A DNA stretch of 64,000 nt from an uncultured Eubacterium sp. (GCA_910589595.1 CAJUTM010000010.1:1-64000), one strand, 5' to 3'. Shown: positions 1-8,595, counted from the stretch's first letter. Notes: generated from the sequence alone by a model not told the origin. Numbers and translations are program-made.

Positions 1-219
<219 letters not shown>

Positions 220-484
220 AAGTTGAACCGGCAGAATAAATGCCTGCGTGCGACCTTGCGGTCGCCTGTATGACTATTCAGTCATTAGCTATCCTGTTCG
301 ATTACTGTTTGTTTCCCTCTCGGGAAATGAATTGAATCGGGTTGGTTTATTCTTGTCGAATAATTACTCCGAAAAATATTTTTTATTTTTCGGGGTTGTT
401 TCACTGTTGAATTATCAAGGTTCTCTGCCCGACCTGTCCAGCCGGAGCCTGCTTCCTCAGCAAATGTTCTTTACTGCGTCAGCG
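220..484 (-). promoter_or_regulatory. rRNA operon leader with hairpins and a boxA-like segment
   Basis: This is transcribed leader between promoter P2 and 16S; no convincing gene lies in it. On the minus strand it holds a perfect 6-bp hairpin with a GCAA loop (250-265), an AT-rich 10-bp hairpin (369-393), and a segment at about 400-419 (CTTGATAATTCAACAGTGAA) that resembles the boxA-type antitermination/processing region of clostridial rrn leaders. The hairpins are seen directly; the boxA assignment is by resemblance. Confidence 0.6.
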
Positions 485-490
485 AATACT

Positions 491-519
491 ATCTTATCAA
501 AAATACTTTGCCTTGTCAA
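491..519 (-). promoter_or_regulatory. rrn promoter P2
   Basis: On the minus strand this is TTGACA (519-514), a 17-base spacer, then TAAGAT (496-491). It is the promoter nearest to 16S, and the transcript would start near 484. Confidence 0.85.
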
Positions 520-586
520 CACTTTTTTTAAATAATTTTTTTAATGATTTTCAAAAAACTATTTTGTTATTGCGCCAACGAATTAC

Positions 587-615
587 ATCCTAACAAATTA
601 ATCGAATTTTGTCAA
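587..615 (-). promoter_or_regulatory. rrn promoter P1
   Basis: On the minus strand this is TTGACA (615-610), a 17-base spacer, then TAGGAT (592-587). With P2, 96 bases downstream, it gives the tandem promoter layout usual for ribosomal RNA operons. The surrounding 540-750 region is very AT-rich and holds no other gene I can see. Confidence 0.75.
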
Positions 616-752
616 TAACTTTTTCAAAGTTTTTTCAGAGTTTTTTCAGATTTGAAAATAGCAGCCATAAAAAGCAAGCGAAAAACAATCATCTTTTCGA
701 GTGCATTTTCCCATACAATTTTCCTTACCATCATTTATTTTGGGGTTTTTTC

Positions 753-1091
753 TTATTTATATATGAAATTATATAGCGAAAAAACCAAGAAACGGTAACC
801 GTACATTTGCAGTGTCATAAATCCATAACCGCCGAGCAAACCAGTAATAAGCCGCCTTATATTATTGGACTCTCTTACACCTATTCGTTGCACAAACCAG
901 TCAAGGAACATGAGAAAGCTCAGCACAAGGCAAACCCCTGCATTGAGTGGATAAATAAAAAATATAATCATTGCAAAAGCAGACGCTAAAATAACTCCTG
1001 TACATCTGGCACAAACCGGAAACTGGTAACCTTTTATAAAAAAACTCCTGTCTGCTCTCTGATGACAGCCTAGCCGTTTCCCGATATCCAT
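753..1091 (-). CDS. DUF2085 family small membrane protein
   Basis: Protein of about 112 aa with the signature of DUF2085: CHQRADRSFF followed by FPVCARCTGV, then two or three hydrophobic segments. The conserved Cys/His residues near the N-terminus suggest metal binding at the membrane; the function of the family is unknown. The reading frame stays open upstream to 1265, but that part overlaps the zinc-ribbon gene at 1120-2046 in another frame. The ATG at 1091 is the first plausible start inside the conserved region. Relatives usually have 5-8 more residues before it, so a non-ATG start just upstream (the frame reads NDRKWLRI before the Met) is possible. It is the last gene of a minus-strand run of zinc-ribbon proteins. 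Confidence 0.75.
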   Translation of the reverse strand: MDIGKRLGCHQRADRSFFIKGYQFPVCARCTGVILASAFAMIIFFIYPLNAGVCLVLSFLMFLDWFVQRIGVRESNNIRRLITGLLGGYGFMTLQMYGYRFLVFSLYNFIYK

Positions 1092-1119
1092 AATCCTGAG
1101 CCATTTCCGGTCATTTTTT

Positions 1120-2046
1120 TTAAGAATTAAATTTGTTTCCACAGTTCTGACACACCCAATATGTTTTTGATTTTGTCTCCTCTCCTGCACCACATGCTCC
1201 GCAGAGCAACCCAATCGGACCAAACAATACAAATCCACAGCACCCATCTGACATGGAATAGCCATCTTTCTTTGTCGTTGTTTCTGTCATTAAGGTACAG
1301 TTTCTTCCACCACAGTTCGGGCACTGCATCCTTGACTCCAACTCCTGAAGCTGAGCCTTCTGCATTTCCTCTAAACGCTGTTTATGTGCCTCATCCTCAT
1401 ATAGATTAATTGCTTCTTTCAATGTATCTGCCCTTCGCTCATTAAACAGCTTTATGAGATAGGCAATTGTTCCACTGCTGCGGTATTTTTCAGGCAGAAA
1501 ATTTAACGCAGCGGCAACGTCCGTTTTCTTATAAAATGCTTCCACTTTCTGACGCTGTACTTTCTCTTCTTCCTCTAAATACTCCATCTGTATATTATAG
1601 TATGCGTTCGCCTTTGCCACACGGGAATTCTTTGTACACTCACTATATGTAAGATAAACGAGTCCCATCACAATCAATGCCATAACAACTGCAACTATTG
1701 CTCCAATAATTCCATCTACAAATCTCATCTCCCCTGTAAATCCTATTTCCCCTGCCACAATAATAACAATAAGGCAGAGTACCACTAATGCTCCCGGCAT
1801 ATCGTCATCCAGTATCTTCTGACTCTCCTGTTCAATATTCTCCCTTATCTGTGCAAATTCAATTTCCTTTTCCTCTATCGCCTCCAAAGACCGGATAACA
1901 TCAAGCGCCCTTTTTAATGCGGCTAACATATCACCTCCCGTATTTTTTTCACCACGATATGAAATACTTTCCGTAAGCTGATATCCACAATATGAACATT
2001 CTGTTGTATCATCCGATAATATCGTTCCGCAATTTGAACATAACAT
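1120..2046 (-). CDS. Membrane protein with zinc ribbons at both ends
   Basis: 308 aa. The N-terminus is a CxxC...CxxC zinc ribbon (CSNCG about residue 3, CSYCG about residue 17). A charged helical stretch follows, then two adjacent hydrophobic segments (about residues 84-130), a long charged coiled-coil-like region, and a second Cys-rich ribbon at the C-terminus (CPNCGGRNC ... CQNCGNKFN). Proteins of this build are common in Firmicutes and are usually annotated only as zinc-ribbon domain proteins; no specific function is recognised. The start is supported by AGGAG 12 bases upstream, a little far. The gene before it (2068-3177) and those further upstream start with the same kind of ribbon, so they probably form one functional cluster. 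Confidence 0.85.
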   Translation of the reverse strand: MLCSNCGTILSDDTTECSYCGYQLTESISYRGEKNTGGDMLAALKRALDVIRSLEAIEEKEIEFAQIRENIEQESQKILDDDMPGALVVLCLIVIIVAGEIGFTGEMRFVDGIIGAIVAVVMALIVMGLVYLTYSECTKNSRVAKANAYYNIQMEYLEEEEKVQRQKVEAFYKKTDVAAALNFLPEKYRSSGTIAYLIKLFNERRADTLKEAINLYEDEAHKQRLEEMQKAQLQELESRMQCPNCGGRNCTLMTETTTKKDGYSMSDGCCGFVLFGPIGLLCGACGAGEETKSKTYWVCQNCGNKFNS

Positions 2047-2067
2047 ACTATATGCTTTCTCCTCTCG

Positions 2068-3177
2068 TCACTTTTTCGCTTTCCTCTCCCTCTTTACTAA
2101 AAAGTTCCGGTTCTTTATCTCCACCTTATTAAAAAAATACTTATCACCTTTTTCATCCCACTCTTCTCTCGTGTAAAGGGGTTCATACCAACTACACGAT
2201 TCAAAATAGTCCTGCAAATCTTCCCTATCAAAAATCCTGCCATGTCTGGCATAGAGCTCATTTTTTGCCAGATTCAATTCTTTCGCCGACATTCCTTTTA
2301 CATCCGTTTTGGTAATATATTCTGTATCGCTATCTGAAAATATGTAGTCGGAATCCTCGTTGTCTTCTGACTCATATTCCTCTGATTCTCCATTTTCTGA
2401 ATCATCTTCATCATAATCATATAATAACTCCTGCCCATTATAAACTGACTGGGGCAGCTCCGTTGGCACCGGCGTCGCTGTCGCCTGCACCCACTTTTTA
2501 TCATCATTTCCGCTCTGTGCCATCTCATTTTCCGATATATTATATTCACTCTGCTTCTCATCATAATTGACATTACCAAAAATAATAATCCCGATAAGAA
2601 TTACAAGCGTAATCCACCCCGACGCAACGCCCCCTTTGACTGTATAAGCAGCGCCGCAAAGCGCCATTGCTGCTAAAGAAACACAAACAGCAATAAATAT
2701 ATCCGTGCGGGGCACTACAAGATATTTATATTGAGTAAATGGCAACACAGCAAGGGCATACAGCACAGACAGAATTATACAACAAATACCGGAATGAATT
2801 TTAACCAAACCAACAATTCCAAGTATTATTAAAATAATCCCAAACAAAATACACCATACTCCTGCTTCCATGCCGGAATTTAAAGAGGCAAAAAAACTCT
2901 CCAAACCCATTAGCATATACAGCACCACTCCATGATAAATCATCTGAAGCCCTGCAATAATAGAACAGATATGGGCAACTCTCCTAGGTCCCACCCAGTT
3001 AGTGGGAGGAATTTGGTTTGGTGTTTCCCTATTTGAATCATTGCTTGTCGGCAATACATTGTTGGTAATCTCTGGCGTATTATTGTCTTTTTTCGTGTTC
3101 TTTGTCATTTCATAGCCGCAGTAGTCACATTTTATTACAATCTCATCTAAAACATTTCCACAATTTGGGCATATCAT
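2068..3177 (-). CDS. Zinc-ribbon membrane protein with C-terminal YARHG domain
   Basis: 369 aa. An N-terminal zinc ribbon (CPNCG ... CDYCG) is followed by about four hydrophobic segments (residues about 70-200), then an acidic, low-complexity linker rich in Asp, Glu and Ser, then a C-terminal YARHG domain (ELYARHGRIF ... WYEP ... YFFNKVE). YARHG domains are thought to be extracellular or cell-wall associated, so the ribbon probably faces the cytoplasm and the YARHG part the outside; that topology is inference. The ATG at 3177 was chosen because AGGAG lies 10 bases upstream; an in-frame ATG 24 bases earlier would overlap the previous gene. The function is unknown. Confidence 0.85.
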   Translation of the reverse strand: MICPNCGNVLDEIVIKCDYCGYEMTKNTKKDNNTPEITNNVLPTSNDSNRETPNQIPPTNWVGPRRVAHICSIIAGLQMIYHGVVLYMLMGLESFFASLNSGMEAGVWCILFGIILIILGIVGLVKIHSGICCIILSVLYALAVLPFTQYKYLVVPRTDIFIAVCVSLAAMALCGAAYTVKGGVASGWITLVILIGIIIFGNVNYDEKQSEYNISENEMAQSGNDDKKWVQATATPVPTELPQSVYNGQELLYDYDEDDSENGESEEYESEDNEDSDYIFSDSDTEYITKTDVKGMSAKELNLAKNELYARHGRIFDREDLQDYFESCSWYEPLYTREEWDEKGDKYFFNKVEIKNRNFLVKRERKAKK

Positions 3178-3193
3178 AAGCCTATTTCTCCTA

Positions 3194-4174
3194 TCACACA
3201 AATTTATCTAAAATCTTCTCTCTCAGTTCTGCATATTCTGACTCTGTAACCAGACCTTCATCATACAAAGCTTTTGCCTCTCTTAGCCGTTCTGTCAAGG
3301 GAAGCATCTGCTTAGCAGCTTGCGCTTGCATTTGCGGTTGTCCCGCCATGCCCCGTGTTTTTTCAGAAACATCTGTTTCTTCTCCGGCAACTATTACTTT
3401 TCCCCCACTCTCTTCCTTGACAAGTAAAAATATCAAGCTAAGAATCAACGCCAGTTCTTCCTTATTCTGATTTCTCCGATAGAGATTTGCATCTTTTAAT
3501 CCATTCAGGCACCAATGAAACGAAGAAGTGTCCACCTCCAATGACTGAATCTCTGCCATTGGAAATATACAAATATCCTTTCCATTCCATAACAATATTC
3601 TCTTGCTTGTCACAAGATAGCCATTCCCTATGAGACTACTGATTCCATATACAGAATTAACCTCTCCCCTGCTGCAAAACAAAAAAATTCTTTCGCCTTT
3701 TCGTAAAGGCATCTTCTGAGTTATCTTTTCCACTGCCTTATTTACCAAATCCAGATTGCTTTTAACTGTCGCCAGAAAGTCATTTTGTGGTCTGTTATTG
3801 ATTTGTTCAGGGCAAACTTCCGGTGTATATTTATCTGCTTGAAGATGTTCCTGTAATAATAATTTTGTCACTAACAGTTCCGGTTCCAAACTGCACTCAG
3901 GAAATGTTAGTGTACCATCCCCACACTTTAAAACGGTTACCTGCTCCCTGCCATCTCTATTTTCAGCTTCCTGTAAATCATTTTTTCCCATTGTTGTCTG
4001 AAATTCACTCGAATCCTTTTGTTTCATAGGTTCTTCATATTCTGTTTTATTTCCATGAAGAATCTGCATTGCAACTTCTTCCGCTTCCTTAGTATAGCCA
4101 TTAGAAACCGTTATTTCTTTTAATTCTTCATCTGAATATGTTTTGTATTTGTCAAATAACATTTTTTCATACAT
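3194..4174 (-). CDS. PH-like protein with C-terminal SHOCT domain
   Basis: 326 aa, no clear membrane segment. The N-terminus is helical and charged. The middle (about residues 140-230) resembles a bacterial PH-like fold: it contains KGERIFLFCSRGEV and YLVTSKRILLW, the sort of strand pattern seen in bPH domains. The last 35 residues (LTERLREAKALYDEGLVTE...) are a SHOCT oligomerisation motif. A good GGGGGA ribosome site lies before the ATG at 4174. It sits between two zinc-ribbon genes with short gaps, so it is probably cotranscribed with them. The specific role is not known. Confidence 0.75.
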   Translation of the reverse strand: MYEKMLFDKYKTYSDEELKEITVSNGYTKEAEEVAMQILHGNKTEYEEPMKQKDSSEFQTTMGKNDLQEAENRDGREQVTVLKCGDGTLTFPECSLEPELLVTKLLLQEHLQADKYTPEVCPEQINNRPQNDFLATVKSNLDLVNKAVEKITQKMPLRKGERIFLFCSRGEVNSVYGISSLIGNGYLVTSKRILLWNGKDICIFPMAEIQSLEVDTSSFHWCLNGLKDANLYRRNQNKEELALILSLIFLLVKEESGGKVIVAGEETDVSEKTRGMAGQPQMQAQAAKQMLPLTERLREAKALYDEGLVTESEYAELREKILDKFV

Positions 4175-4201
4175 AAAAATCCCCCATTCTGTTTGTTTTT
4201 T

Positions 4202-4885
4202 CTAGTAAATTCTATCTGCTCCGGATATCTCTTCTATCGGTCTGTCATAAAAAATAACCTCTTCATTTTCAGTGTCATAACTGATAATATAATCATATAA
4301 CTTATTACCGTAGTCATCCTCTTTTGTGCATGGCACCAAACTTACATATGTATCATTAATTAACGCTCTTATTGTAAATACATTGTCCTCTTCCGTTCTG
4401 GAAATCCGTGTTACCTTATAATCTATTGTATATTTTTTGCCATCTAACTCACTCTCCAGCTTATCTTCTGTAAAGGTATATGTTGCCACACCTGAGTCAC
4501 CGAGGGTATCATCATATAGATACCATGTTCTATAGAAAAAGCCACTGATATTATCCTCTATCTCTTTATTTGTCAATCCATACTTATTTGTTAAATCCGA
4601 ATACTTTTTTTCTAATTTGTAATTACCATAATAATCGTAAGCGGCAGCTCCGATTATAAATGCGAAAATTATACAAACACATACAACAAATACATACTTT
4701 CCCGTTTTTTCTTCTCTGTCAGATAAATCTGAAACAGTATAAGGATTTATCGCCGTCGTTTCCCGCCAATTTCCATTGTTTCCCTCAAACATAACTTGGG
4801 GCTTCTCTATTTTAAATTTGAGCCCGCAATATTCACACTCAGTTGCATTATCATCTATATTTGTTCCGCACCTCGGACATATCAT
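4202..4885 (-). CDS. Zinc-ribbon single-pass membrane protein
   Basis: 227 aa. A short zinc ribbon (CPRCG ... CEYCG) at residues 3-20 is followed by a hydrophilic linker, one membrane segment (about residues 67-87, VFVVCVCIIFAFIIGAAAY), and a presumed extracellular domain of about 130 residues rich in beta strands. A strong AAGGAGG site lies 10 bases before the ATG. This is the first gene of the minus-strand zinc-ribbon run that ends at 753. The extracellular domain is not recognised; it looks like the small lipocalin-like domains seen in other Lachnospiraceae membrane proteins, but this is only an impression. Confidence 0.8.
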   Translation of the reverse strand: MICPRCGTNIDDNATECEYCGLKFKIEKPQVMFEGNNGNWRETTAINPYTVSDLSDREEKTGKYVFVVCVCIIFAFIIGAAAYDYYGNYKLEKKYSDLTNKYGLTNKEIEDNISGFFYRTWYLYDDTLGDSGVATYTFTEDKLESELDGKKYTIDYKVTRISRTEEDNVFTIRALINDTYVSLVPCTKEDDYGNKLYDYIISYDTENEEVIFYDRPIEEISGADRIY

Positions 4886-4974
4886 TATGTACTTGCCTCC
4901 TTGTTTCTATAAAAATTCTTATCTCATTCGGTTTTTCTTCTGTTCATTTATCTTTCCTAATAAATTTTTGCATA

Positions 4975-5033
4975 AAAAAGATTCCCTGATAAAAAAGATA
5001 TGTACTCAAATAAAAACATACTTTTTTATCAGG
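4975..5033 (-). terminator. Rho-independent terminator of the 5.0-5.3 kb RNA
   Basis: A perfect 13-bp inverted repeat (4985-4997 with 5021-5033, CCTGATAAAAAAG and its complement) extends, after a one-base bulge, by 5 more pairs. On the minus strand it is followed by GAATC and then six T. It ends transcription arriving from the structured RNA upstream and isolates the zinc-ribbon operon that starts at 4885. Confidence 0.75.
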
Positions 5034-5280
5034 AAATCAAGAACGAGGTGCCGGTATGCGTCCACACCAAAGCACCTCGCAATATATGCAAAAGGTCACA
5101 GAAAATGCCTTACACACTTTACAAATTTGAGTTGCCAAAGAAGCACAATTCAAGTATAATTGCATTGTGTGTATCGCAGATTTATTCTGTATTGTGTGGT
5201 AGGCTGAATACCATCCCTTGCCTAGCATTGTTGGCGCAATGCTAGGTGGTACACCGTAAAACCGTTCTTGATTTCCACTA
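5032..5280 (-). ncRNA. Candidate structured non-coding RNA, family not recognised
   Basis: About 250 nt on the minus strand, bounded by a promoter and a terminator. Closing stem: 14 perfect pairs between 5276-5263 and 5045-5032 (GGAAATCAAGAACG). Inside are a perfect 10-bp hairpin (5246-5237 with 5230-5221, CCTAGCATTG), itself enclosed by GTACCA/TGGTAT; a stem formed by GCCT..CACAC with GTGTG..AGGC; small hairpins such as CAGA-ATAAA-TCTG; and an 8-bp stem CGAGGTGC/GCACCTCG (5079-5072 with 5051-5044) holding a further GGTGTG/CATACC stem. No good reading frame fits. I could not match it to tmRNA, RNase P RNA, SRP RNA or 6S RNA by eye. A cis-regulatory role for the 4885 gene is possible but less likely, because the terminator follows directly. 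Confidence 0.65.
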
Positions 5281-5286
5281 GAATCT

Positions 5287-5315
5287 AGTTTACCATATGC
5301 AGAGACGATTGACAA
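5287..5315 (-). promoter_or_regulatory. Promoter of the structured RNA
   Basis: On the minus strand this is TTGTCA (5315-5310), a 17-base spacer, then TAAACT (5292-5287). The predicted start, near 5280, falls just before the closing stem of the RNA. Confidence 0.7.
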
Positions 5316-5495
5316 GAATTTGTTTTACCATGATGCCGCCCCTGATGGCGCAATATTTATTTGCTGTCACCTGTCTCTTTTTCCATGACAAAGTCCAGAT
5401 TTTTCAGCATTTGCCCAGCATACTTACGAAATGTCATACAAAACGATAATCCGGAAGAAACTTTCAGAAATCTCGGCTAATCCGGTTAGGTGTTC

Positions 5496-5514
5496 AAGCC
5501 GTTAAAAACGGCTT
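5496..5514 (+). terminator. Small hairpin with weak T-run
   Basis: AAGCCGT (5496-5502) pairs with ACGGCTT (5508-5514), followed by TTACTTTTCTT on the plus strand. Just before it is a 24-codon open frame from the ATG at about 5430 with no ribosome site, so I do not call a gene. The stretch 5316-5527 otherwise shows nothing I recognise. Confidence 0.35.
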
Positions 5515-5527
5515 TACTTTTCTTGAA

Positions 5528-5556
5528 TAAAAAAAATGAGGAAAACACCATTTTCC
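5528..5556 (-). terminator. Terminator after the tRNA-Ser pair
   Basis: On the minus strand GGAAAA (5556-5551) and TTTTCC (5545-5540) form a hairpin, followed by TCA and eight T. It lies 25 bases past the second tRNA gene. Confidence 0.6.
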
Positions 5557-5581
5557 GGTACTTTCCATCATTTTTTGTGAA

Positions 5582-5670
5582 CGGAGAAGGAGGGATTTGA
5601 ACCCTCGCGCCGCTATTAACGACCTACTCCCTTTCCAGGGGAGCCCCTTCAGCCACTTGGGTACTTCTCC
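5582..5670 (-). tRNA. tRNA-Ser (anticodon GGA)
   Basis: Acceptor stem GGAGAAG pairs with CTTCTCC, with discriminator G as expected for serine. The anticodon arm is CTCCC-CTGGAAA-GGGAG, giving anticodon GGA. A long variable arm, typical of tRNA-Ser, and the T-loop GGTTCAAATCC are present. CCA is not encoded. Confidence 0.95.
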
Positions 5671-5711
5671 AAAGCTGAATTGTATCAATATTATGATATT
5701 GTAAAACCAAA

Positions 5712-5797
5712 CGGAGAAGGTGGGATTCGAACCCACGGCCCCTTTCGGAGTCACCGGTTTTCAAGACCGGCTCCTTAAACCACTCGGACACCTCTCC
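5712..5797 (-). tRNA. tRNA-Ser (anticodon TGA)
   Basis: Acceptor stem GGAGAGG pairs with CCTTCTCC, with discriminator G. The anticodon arm is CCGGT-CTTGAAA-ACCGG, giving anticodon TGA, with a long variable arm and T-loop GGTTCGAATCC. CCA is not encoded. It lies 41 bases upstream of the GGA isoacceptor and is probably cotranscribed with it. Confidence 0.95.
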
Positions 5798-5880
5798 AAG
5801 ACTGCTTGAATAGTATATCATTGTACTCCTATTCATGTCAAGATAATTTTTGAATATTTTGGCATTTCGAGCAACAAAAT

Positions 5881-6903
5881 CTATTCCCCCAAACGCAGAG
5901 CGGGAACTGCATTCAAATCAAGGCCATGACGGACGCCTTTCTGATATTCATAATAACCGGCTGCACCTATCATGGCGGCGTTATCCGTACAGAGAATTGG
6001 CGTTGGCATATAAAACTGATAACCGTTTGCCTCACAGGCTTTCTTCATTCCGTCACGTAAACAGGAGTTACAGGCAACTCCTCCGGCAATCGCGATTTTG
6101 TCCATGCCATAATTCTTTGCCGCCAGTATCGTATGTTCCACTAATACATCAACAACCGCTTTTTGAAAGGAAGCGGCAATATCCGCTTCGGAATAACTCT
6201 CTCCTTTCATTTTACAGCCGTTAATATAATTCAATACTGCTGATTTCAAACCGCTGAAACTAAAGTCATAAGGGGAATCTTCAATGGAAGCGCGCGGAAA
6301 ATCAATCGCTTCTGCGTTTCCCTCTTTTGCCAGACGGTCAATTTTCGGCCCTCCGGGGTAGCCGAGACCAATGGCGCGGGCCACCTTATCAAATGCTTCT
6401 CCGGCCGCGTCGTCTCTTGTACGGCCCAAGACAGCATATTCGCCATAGTCACGTACAATAACTAAGTGGCTGTGTCCGCCGGACGCCACCAAACATAAAA
6501 ACGGCGGCTCCAATTGCGGATTGGCAATAAAATTAGCGGAAATATGTCCCTCGATATGGTGCACGCCGATAAGTGGTTTATCGGTGGCAAAACTGATTGC
6601 CTTTGCCGCTCCGACGCCTACTAACAGGGCTCCCACCAACCCCGGGCCATAGGTGACACAGATGGCGTCCATATCCTCAAGCGTCCTATCCGCCTCTTTC
6701 AGCGCTTCCTCTATGACCTGATTTATCTTTTCAATATGTTTGCGCGAGGCAATTTCCGGCACAACTCCCCCGTATATTTTGTGAATATCAATTTGAGAGG
6801 CAATAATATTCGAGCATACCGTGCGGCCGTTTTCGACTACCGCAGCAGCCGTTTCGTCACATGAACTCTCAATGGCAAGTACCGTAATATTTTTCTCTTC
6901 CAA
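5881..6903 (-). CDS. tsaD: tRNA N6-adenosine threonylcarbamoyltransferase TsaD
   Basis: 340 aa, the normal length for TsaD (Kae1/Qri7 family). With TsaB and TsaE it transfers threonylcarbamoyl from TC-AMP to A37 of ANN-decoding tRNAs (t6A) in the cytoplasm. Visible motifs are the N-terminal AIESSCDETA, the metal-binding HxxxH in RKHIEKINQ/HHIEGH, and the ASGGHSHLV and FDKVAR...GYPGGP segments of the ASKHA fold. The assigned first codon is TTG at 6903 with a poor GGGGA site, so the start is less sure than the identity. tsaB and tsaE are 2-4 kb upstream on the same strand; the tRNA-Ser genes follow. Confidence 0.95.
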   Translation of the reverse strand: MEEKNITVLAIESSCDETAAAVVENGRTVCSNIIASQIDIHKIYGGVVPEIASRKHIEKINQVIEEALKEADRTLEDMDAICVTYGPGLVGALLVGVGAAKAISFATDKPLIGVHHIEGHISANFIANPQLEPPFLCLVASGGHSHLVIVRDYGEYAVLGRTRDDAAGEAFDKVARAIGLGYPGGPKIDRLAKEGNAEAIDFPRASIEDSPYDFSFSGLKSAVLNYINGCKMKGESYSEADIAASFQKAVVDVLVEHTILAAKNYGMDKIAIAGGVACNSCLRDGMKKACEANGYQFYMPTPILCTDNAAMIGAAGYYEYQKGVRHGLDLNAVPALRLGE

Positions 6904-6932
6904 AACAATCCCCGATTCTGCTTTCTGCTATG

Positions 6933-7541
6933 CTATTTTGATTTTGAAGTGATGGCGCTTTTTGCCGGCGCCGAACCAAAACCCAAAATTTTCCAGACGT
7001 CATTCTCTTTCACAAGAACGGCACGTTGGTTCCATGTACTGTACTTCGTTCCCTCCCGCATAAAATAGGAATATTTTACATATACCGTTTCACTGCCGTC
7101 GATTGTCTTATACTCATAATTCTTTTCTTCATCAATCGTATAATTAACTATTTTTCTGCTTTCTTTTCTGTATTTATCAGCGTCCGCCTTAATGACTGAC
7201 TCCATCTTCTCTAACGAATTTTTCTTTTTCAAATCTTCGCAATACAGCTTCTGAAGCTGACCTACAAGAGAAGTGAACTCATCATCATCTAATTTCTTAT
7301 TATAAATACACTGATTAAATCTGCTGAACAATTTGAGGACTTCCTTCGGTGTTTCCGGATACCCTTTGTCCAAATCTTTCGCAATCAGTTTTTCCGCCTC
7401 CGTCGTCGGCGTGTATACGGATTCCCGTAACTGCTGCCTCTTCATATATTGATAATAAATAGCGAGCGCACCTAATGCCAGCAAACACATAATAATGATA
7501 AAAGCTACTAAATTTCTCTTTTTCTTCCTGCCACTTTCCAT
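6933..7541 (-). CDS. Hypothetical single-pass membrane protein
   Basis: 202 aa. A short basic N-terminus (ESGRKKKRN) precedes one membrane segment (about residues 10-30, LVAFIIIMCLLALGALAIYY). About 170 hydrophilic residues follow and are probably outside the cell; they end in WNQRAVLVKENDVWKILGFGSAP, the type of C-terminal strand pattern seen in NTF2-like or DUF-type secreted domains. The ATG at 7541 has GGGAGG 8 bases upstream and is preferred to the GTG at 7550. It lies between rnz and tsaD with 24-30 base gaps, so it is likely in the same transcript. No function is known. Confidence 0.75.
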   Translation of the reverse strand: MESGRKKKRNLVAFIIIMCLLALGALAIYYQYMKRQQLRESVYTPTTEAEKLIAKDLDKGYPETPKEVLKLFSRFNQCIYNKKLDDDEFTSLVGQLQKLYCEDLKKKNSLEKMESVIKADADKYRKESRKIVNYTIDEEKNYEYKTIDGSETVYVKYSYFMREGTKYSTWNQRAVLVKENDVWKILGFGSAPAKSAITSKSK

Positions 7542-7565
7542 AGCGCACACCTCCCTCTCAAGAAT

Positions 7566-8492
7566 TTACTCGGTTTCCGCTTTCTCTTTTTCAAAGGTAA
7601 GATACAGCGATTTACGGTCTTTTCCGGCTTTTGCCTGCGGAAAAATGGCTTTCACCTCATCCATATACGCTTCTGGTTTTATTAACGACGGACTGTAATG
7701 TGTCAGCCAGAGTTCTCCCACTTCTGCTTCTTTGGCCATGGACGCAGCTTCCGTAAACATCATATGGCGGTTCTCTTTTGCCTTGTCCAACTGCTCTTTC
7801 TCACCATACATCCCCTCGCATATAAATAAATCTGCGCCTTTCGCGTATCCGGATATTTCCGGCACAGGTCGGGTATCGGTACAATACGTCACTTTCAGAC
7901 CTTTACGCGCCTCGCCTAATACCATCTCCGGCGTATATACGCGATTATCAATACAAACTTCCTCACCTTTTTGTAAAATACTCCACGCCCGCATCGGAAC
8001 ATCATTTTCCTTTGCTTTGTCTAAATCAAACTTGCCTGCACGATGGATAATCTGGCTGTATCCATAACACGGCACCGTATGCCTAACGCGGAACGCTTCT
8101 ATCGTATAACCCTTTTGCTCCAACTGATGAAAAGATTCTGACAATTCTACATAACGAATCTCAAAAGGAAGACCCTGTGCAATAATGAGTAATGCCTCGA
8201 CTACTTTCTTTACACCACGCGGGCCGACAATCGTCAACGGCAGCTTCCGTTCGGCATTCCCCATTGATAACAACAGCCCCGGCAGGCCGCTTATATGGTC
8301 GCCGTGCACATGGGTAATGCAAATCGTATCTATCCCGTGCATACTCCAGCCCTTTTCCCGAATGCTCACCTGCGTTCCCTCGCCACAATCTATCAGTAAG
8401 CTGCTTCCGTTATAGCGCGTCATCAGAGCAGTCAACGCCCTCCTTGGCAGTGGCATCATACCGCTTGTTCCTAACAGGCAGACATCCAACAT
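7566..8492 (-). CDS. rnz: Ribonuclease Z
   Basis: 308 aa metallo-beta-lactamase fold nuclease that trims the 3' trailer of tRNA precursors so that CCA can be added. This fits the nearby tRNA-Ser genes, which lack encoded CCA. The zinc motif HxHxDH is visible as THVHGDHISGLPGLLLSM near residues 65-80. Further family marks are DCGEGTQ, the VRHTVPCYGYSQ exosite-side segment, YCTDTRP and LWLTHYSPS. The ATG at 8492 has GGAGG 8 bases upstream; the in-frame TTG 15 bases earlier overlaps that site and is unlikely. Confidence 0.95.
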   Translation of the reverse strand: MLDVCLLGTSGMMPLPRRALTALMTRYNGSSLLIDCGEGTQVSIREKGWSMHGIDTICITHVHGDHISGLPGLLLSMGNAERKLPLTIVGPRGVKKVVEALLIIAQGLPFEIRYVELSESFHQLEQKGYTIEAFRVRHTVPCYGYSQIIHRAGKFDLDKAKENDVPMRAWSILQKGEEVCIDNRVYTPEMVLGEARKGLKVTYCTDTRPVPEISGYAKGADLFICEGMYGEKEQLDKAKENRHMMFTEAASMAKEAEVGELWLTHYSPSLIKPEAYMDEVKAIFPQAKAGKDRKSLYLTFEKEKAETE

Positions 8493-8569
8493 GGTAAAAT
8501 CCTCCAATCCTTTCAGTCCTTTTCATTTTACCATAACTGTATGTCATTTTCAAACCCTACGAGAAAAAA

Positions 8570-8595
8570 AGCCATTTTCTTTTACGAAAATGACT
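8570..8595 (-). terminator. Terminator after the small zinc-finger gene
   Basis: On the minus strand AGTCATTTTC (8595-8586) pairs with GAAAATGGCT (8579-8570, one wobble), followed by seven T. It overlaps the stop codon of the gene ending at 8582 and separates the tsaE-tsaB transcript from rnz. Confidence 0.75.

Noticed and set aside
248..535. 95-codon plus-strand frame in the rRNA leader
   Set aside because: It lies opposite the leader and promoter P2 of the rRNA operon and has no ribosome site.
5037..5315. 92-codon minus-strand frame over the structured RNA
   Set aside because: It starts in the promoter, has no ribosome site and no protein-like composition; the base pairing explains the region better.
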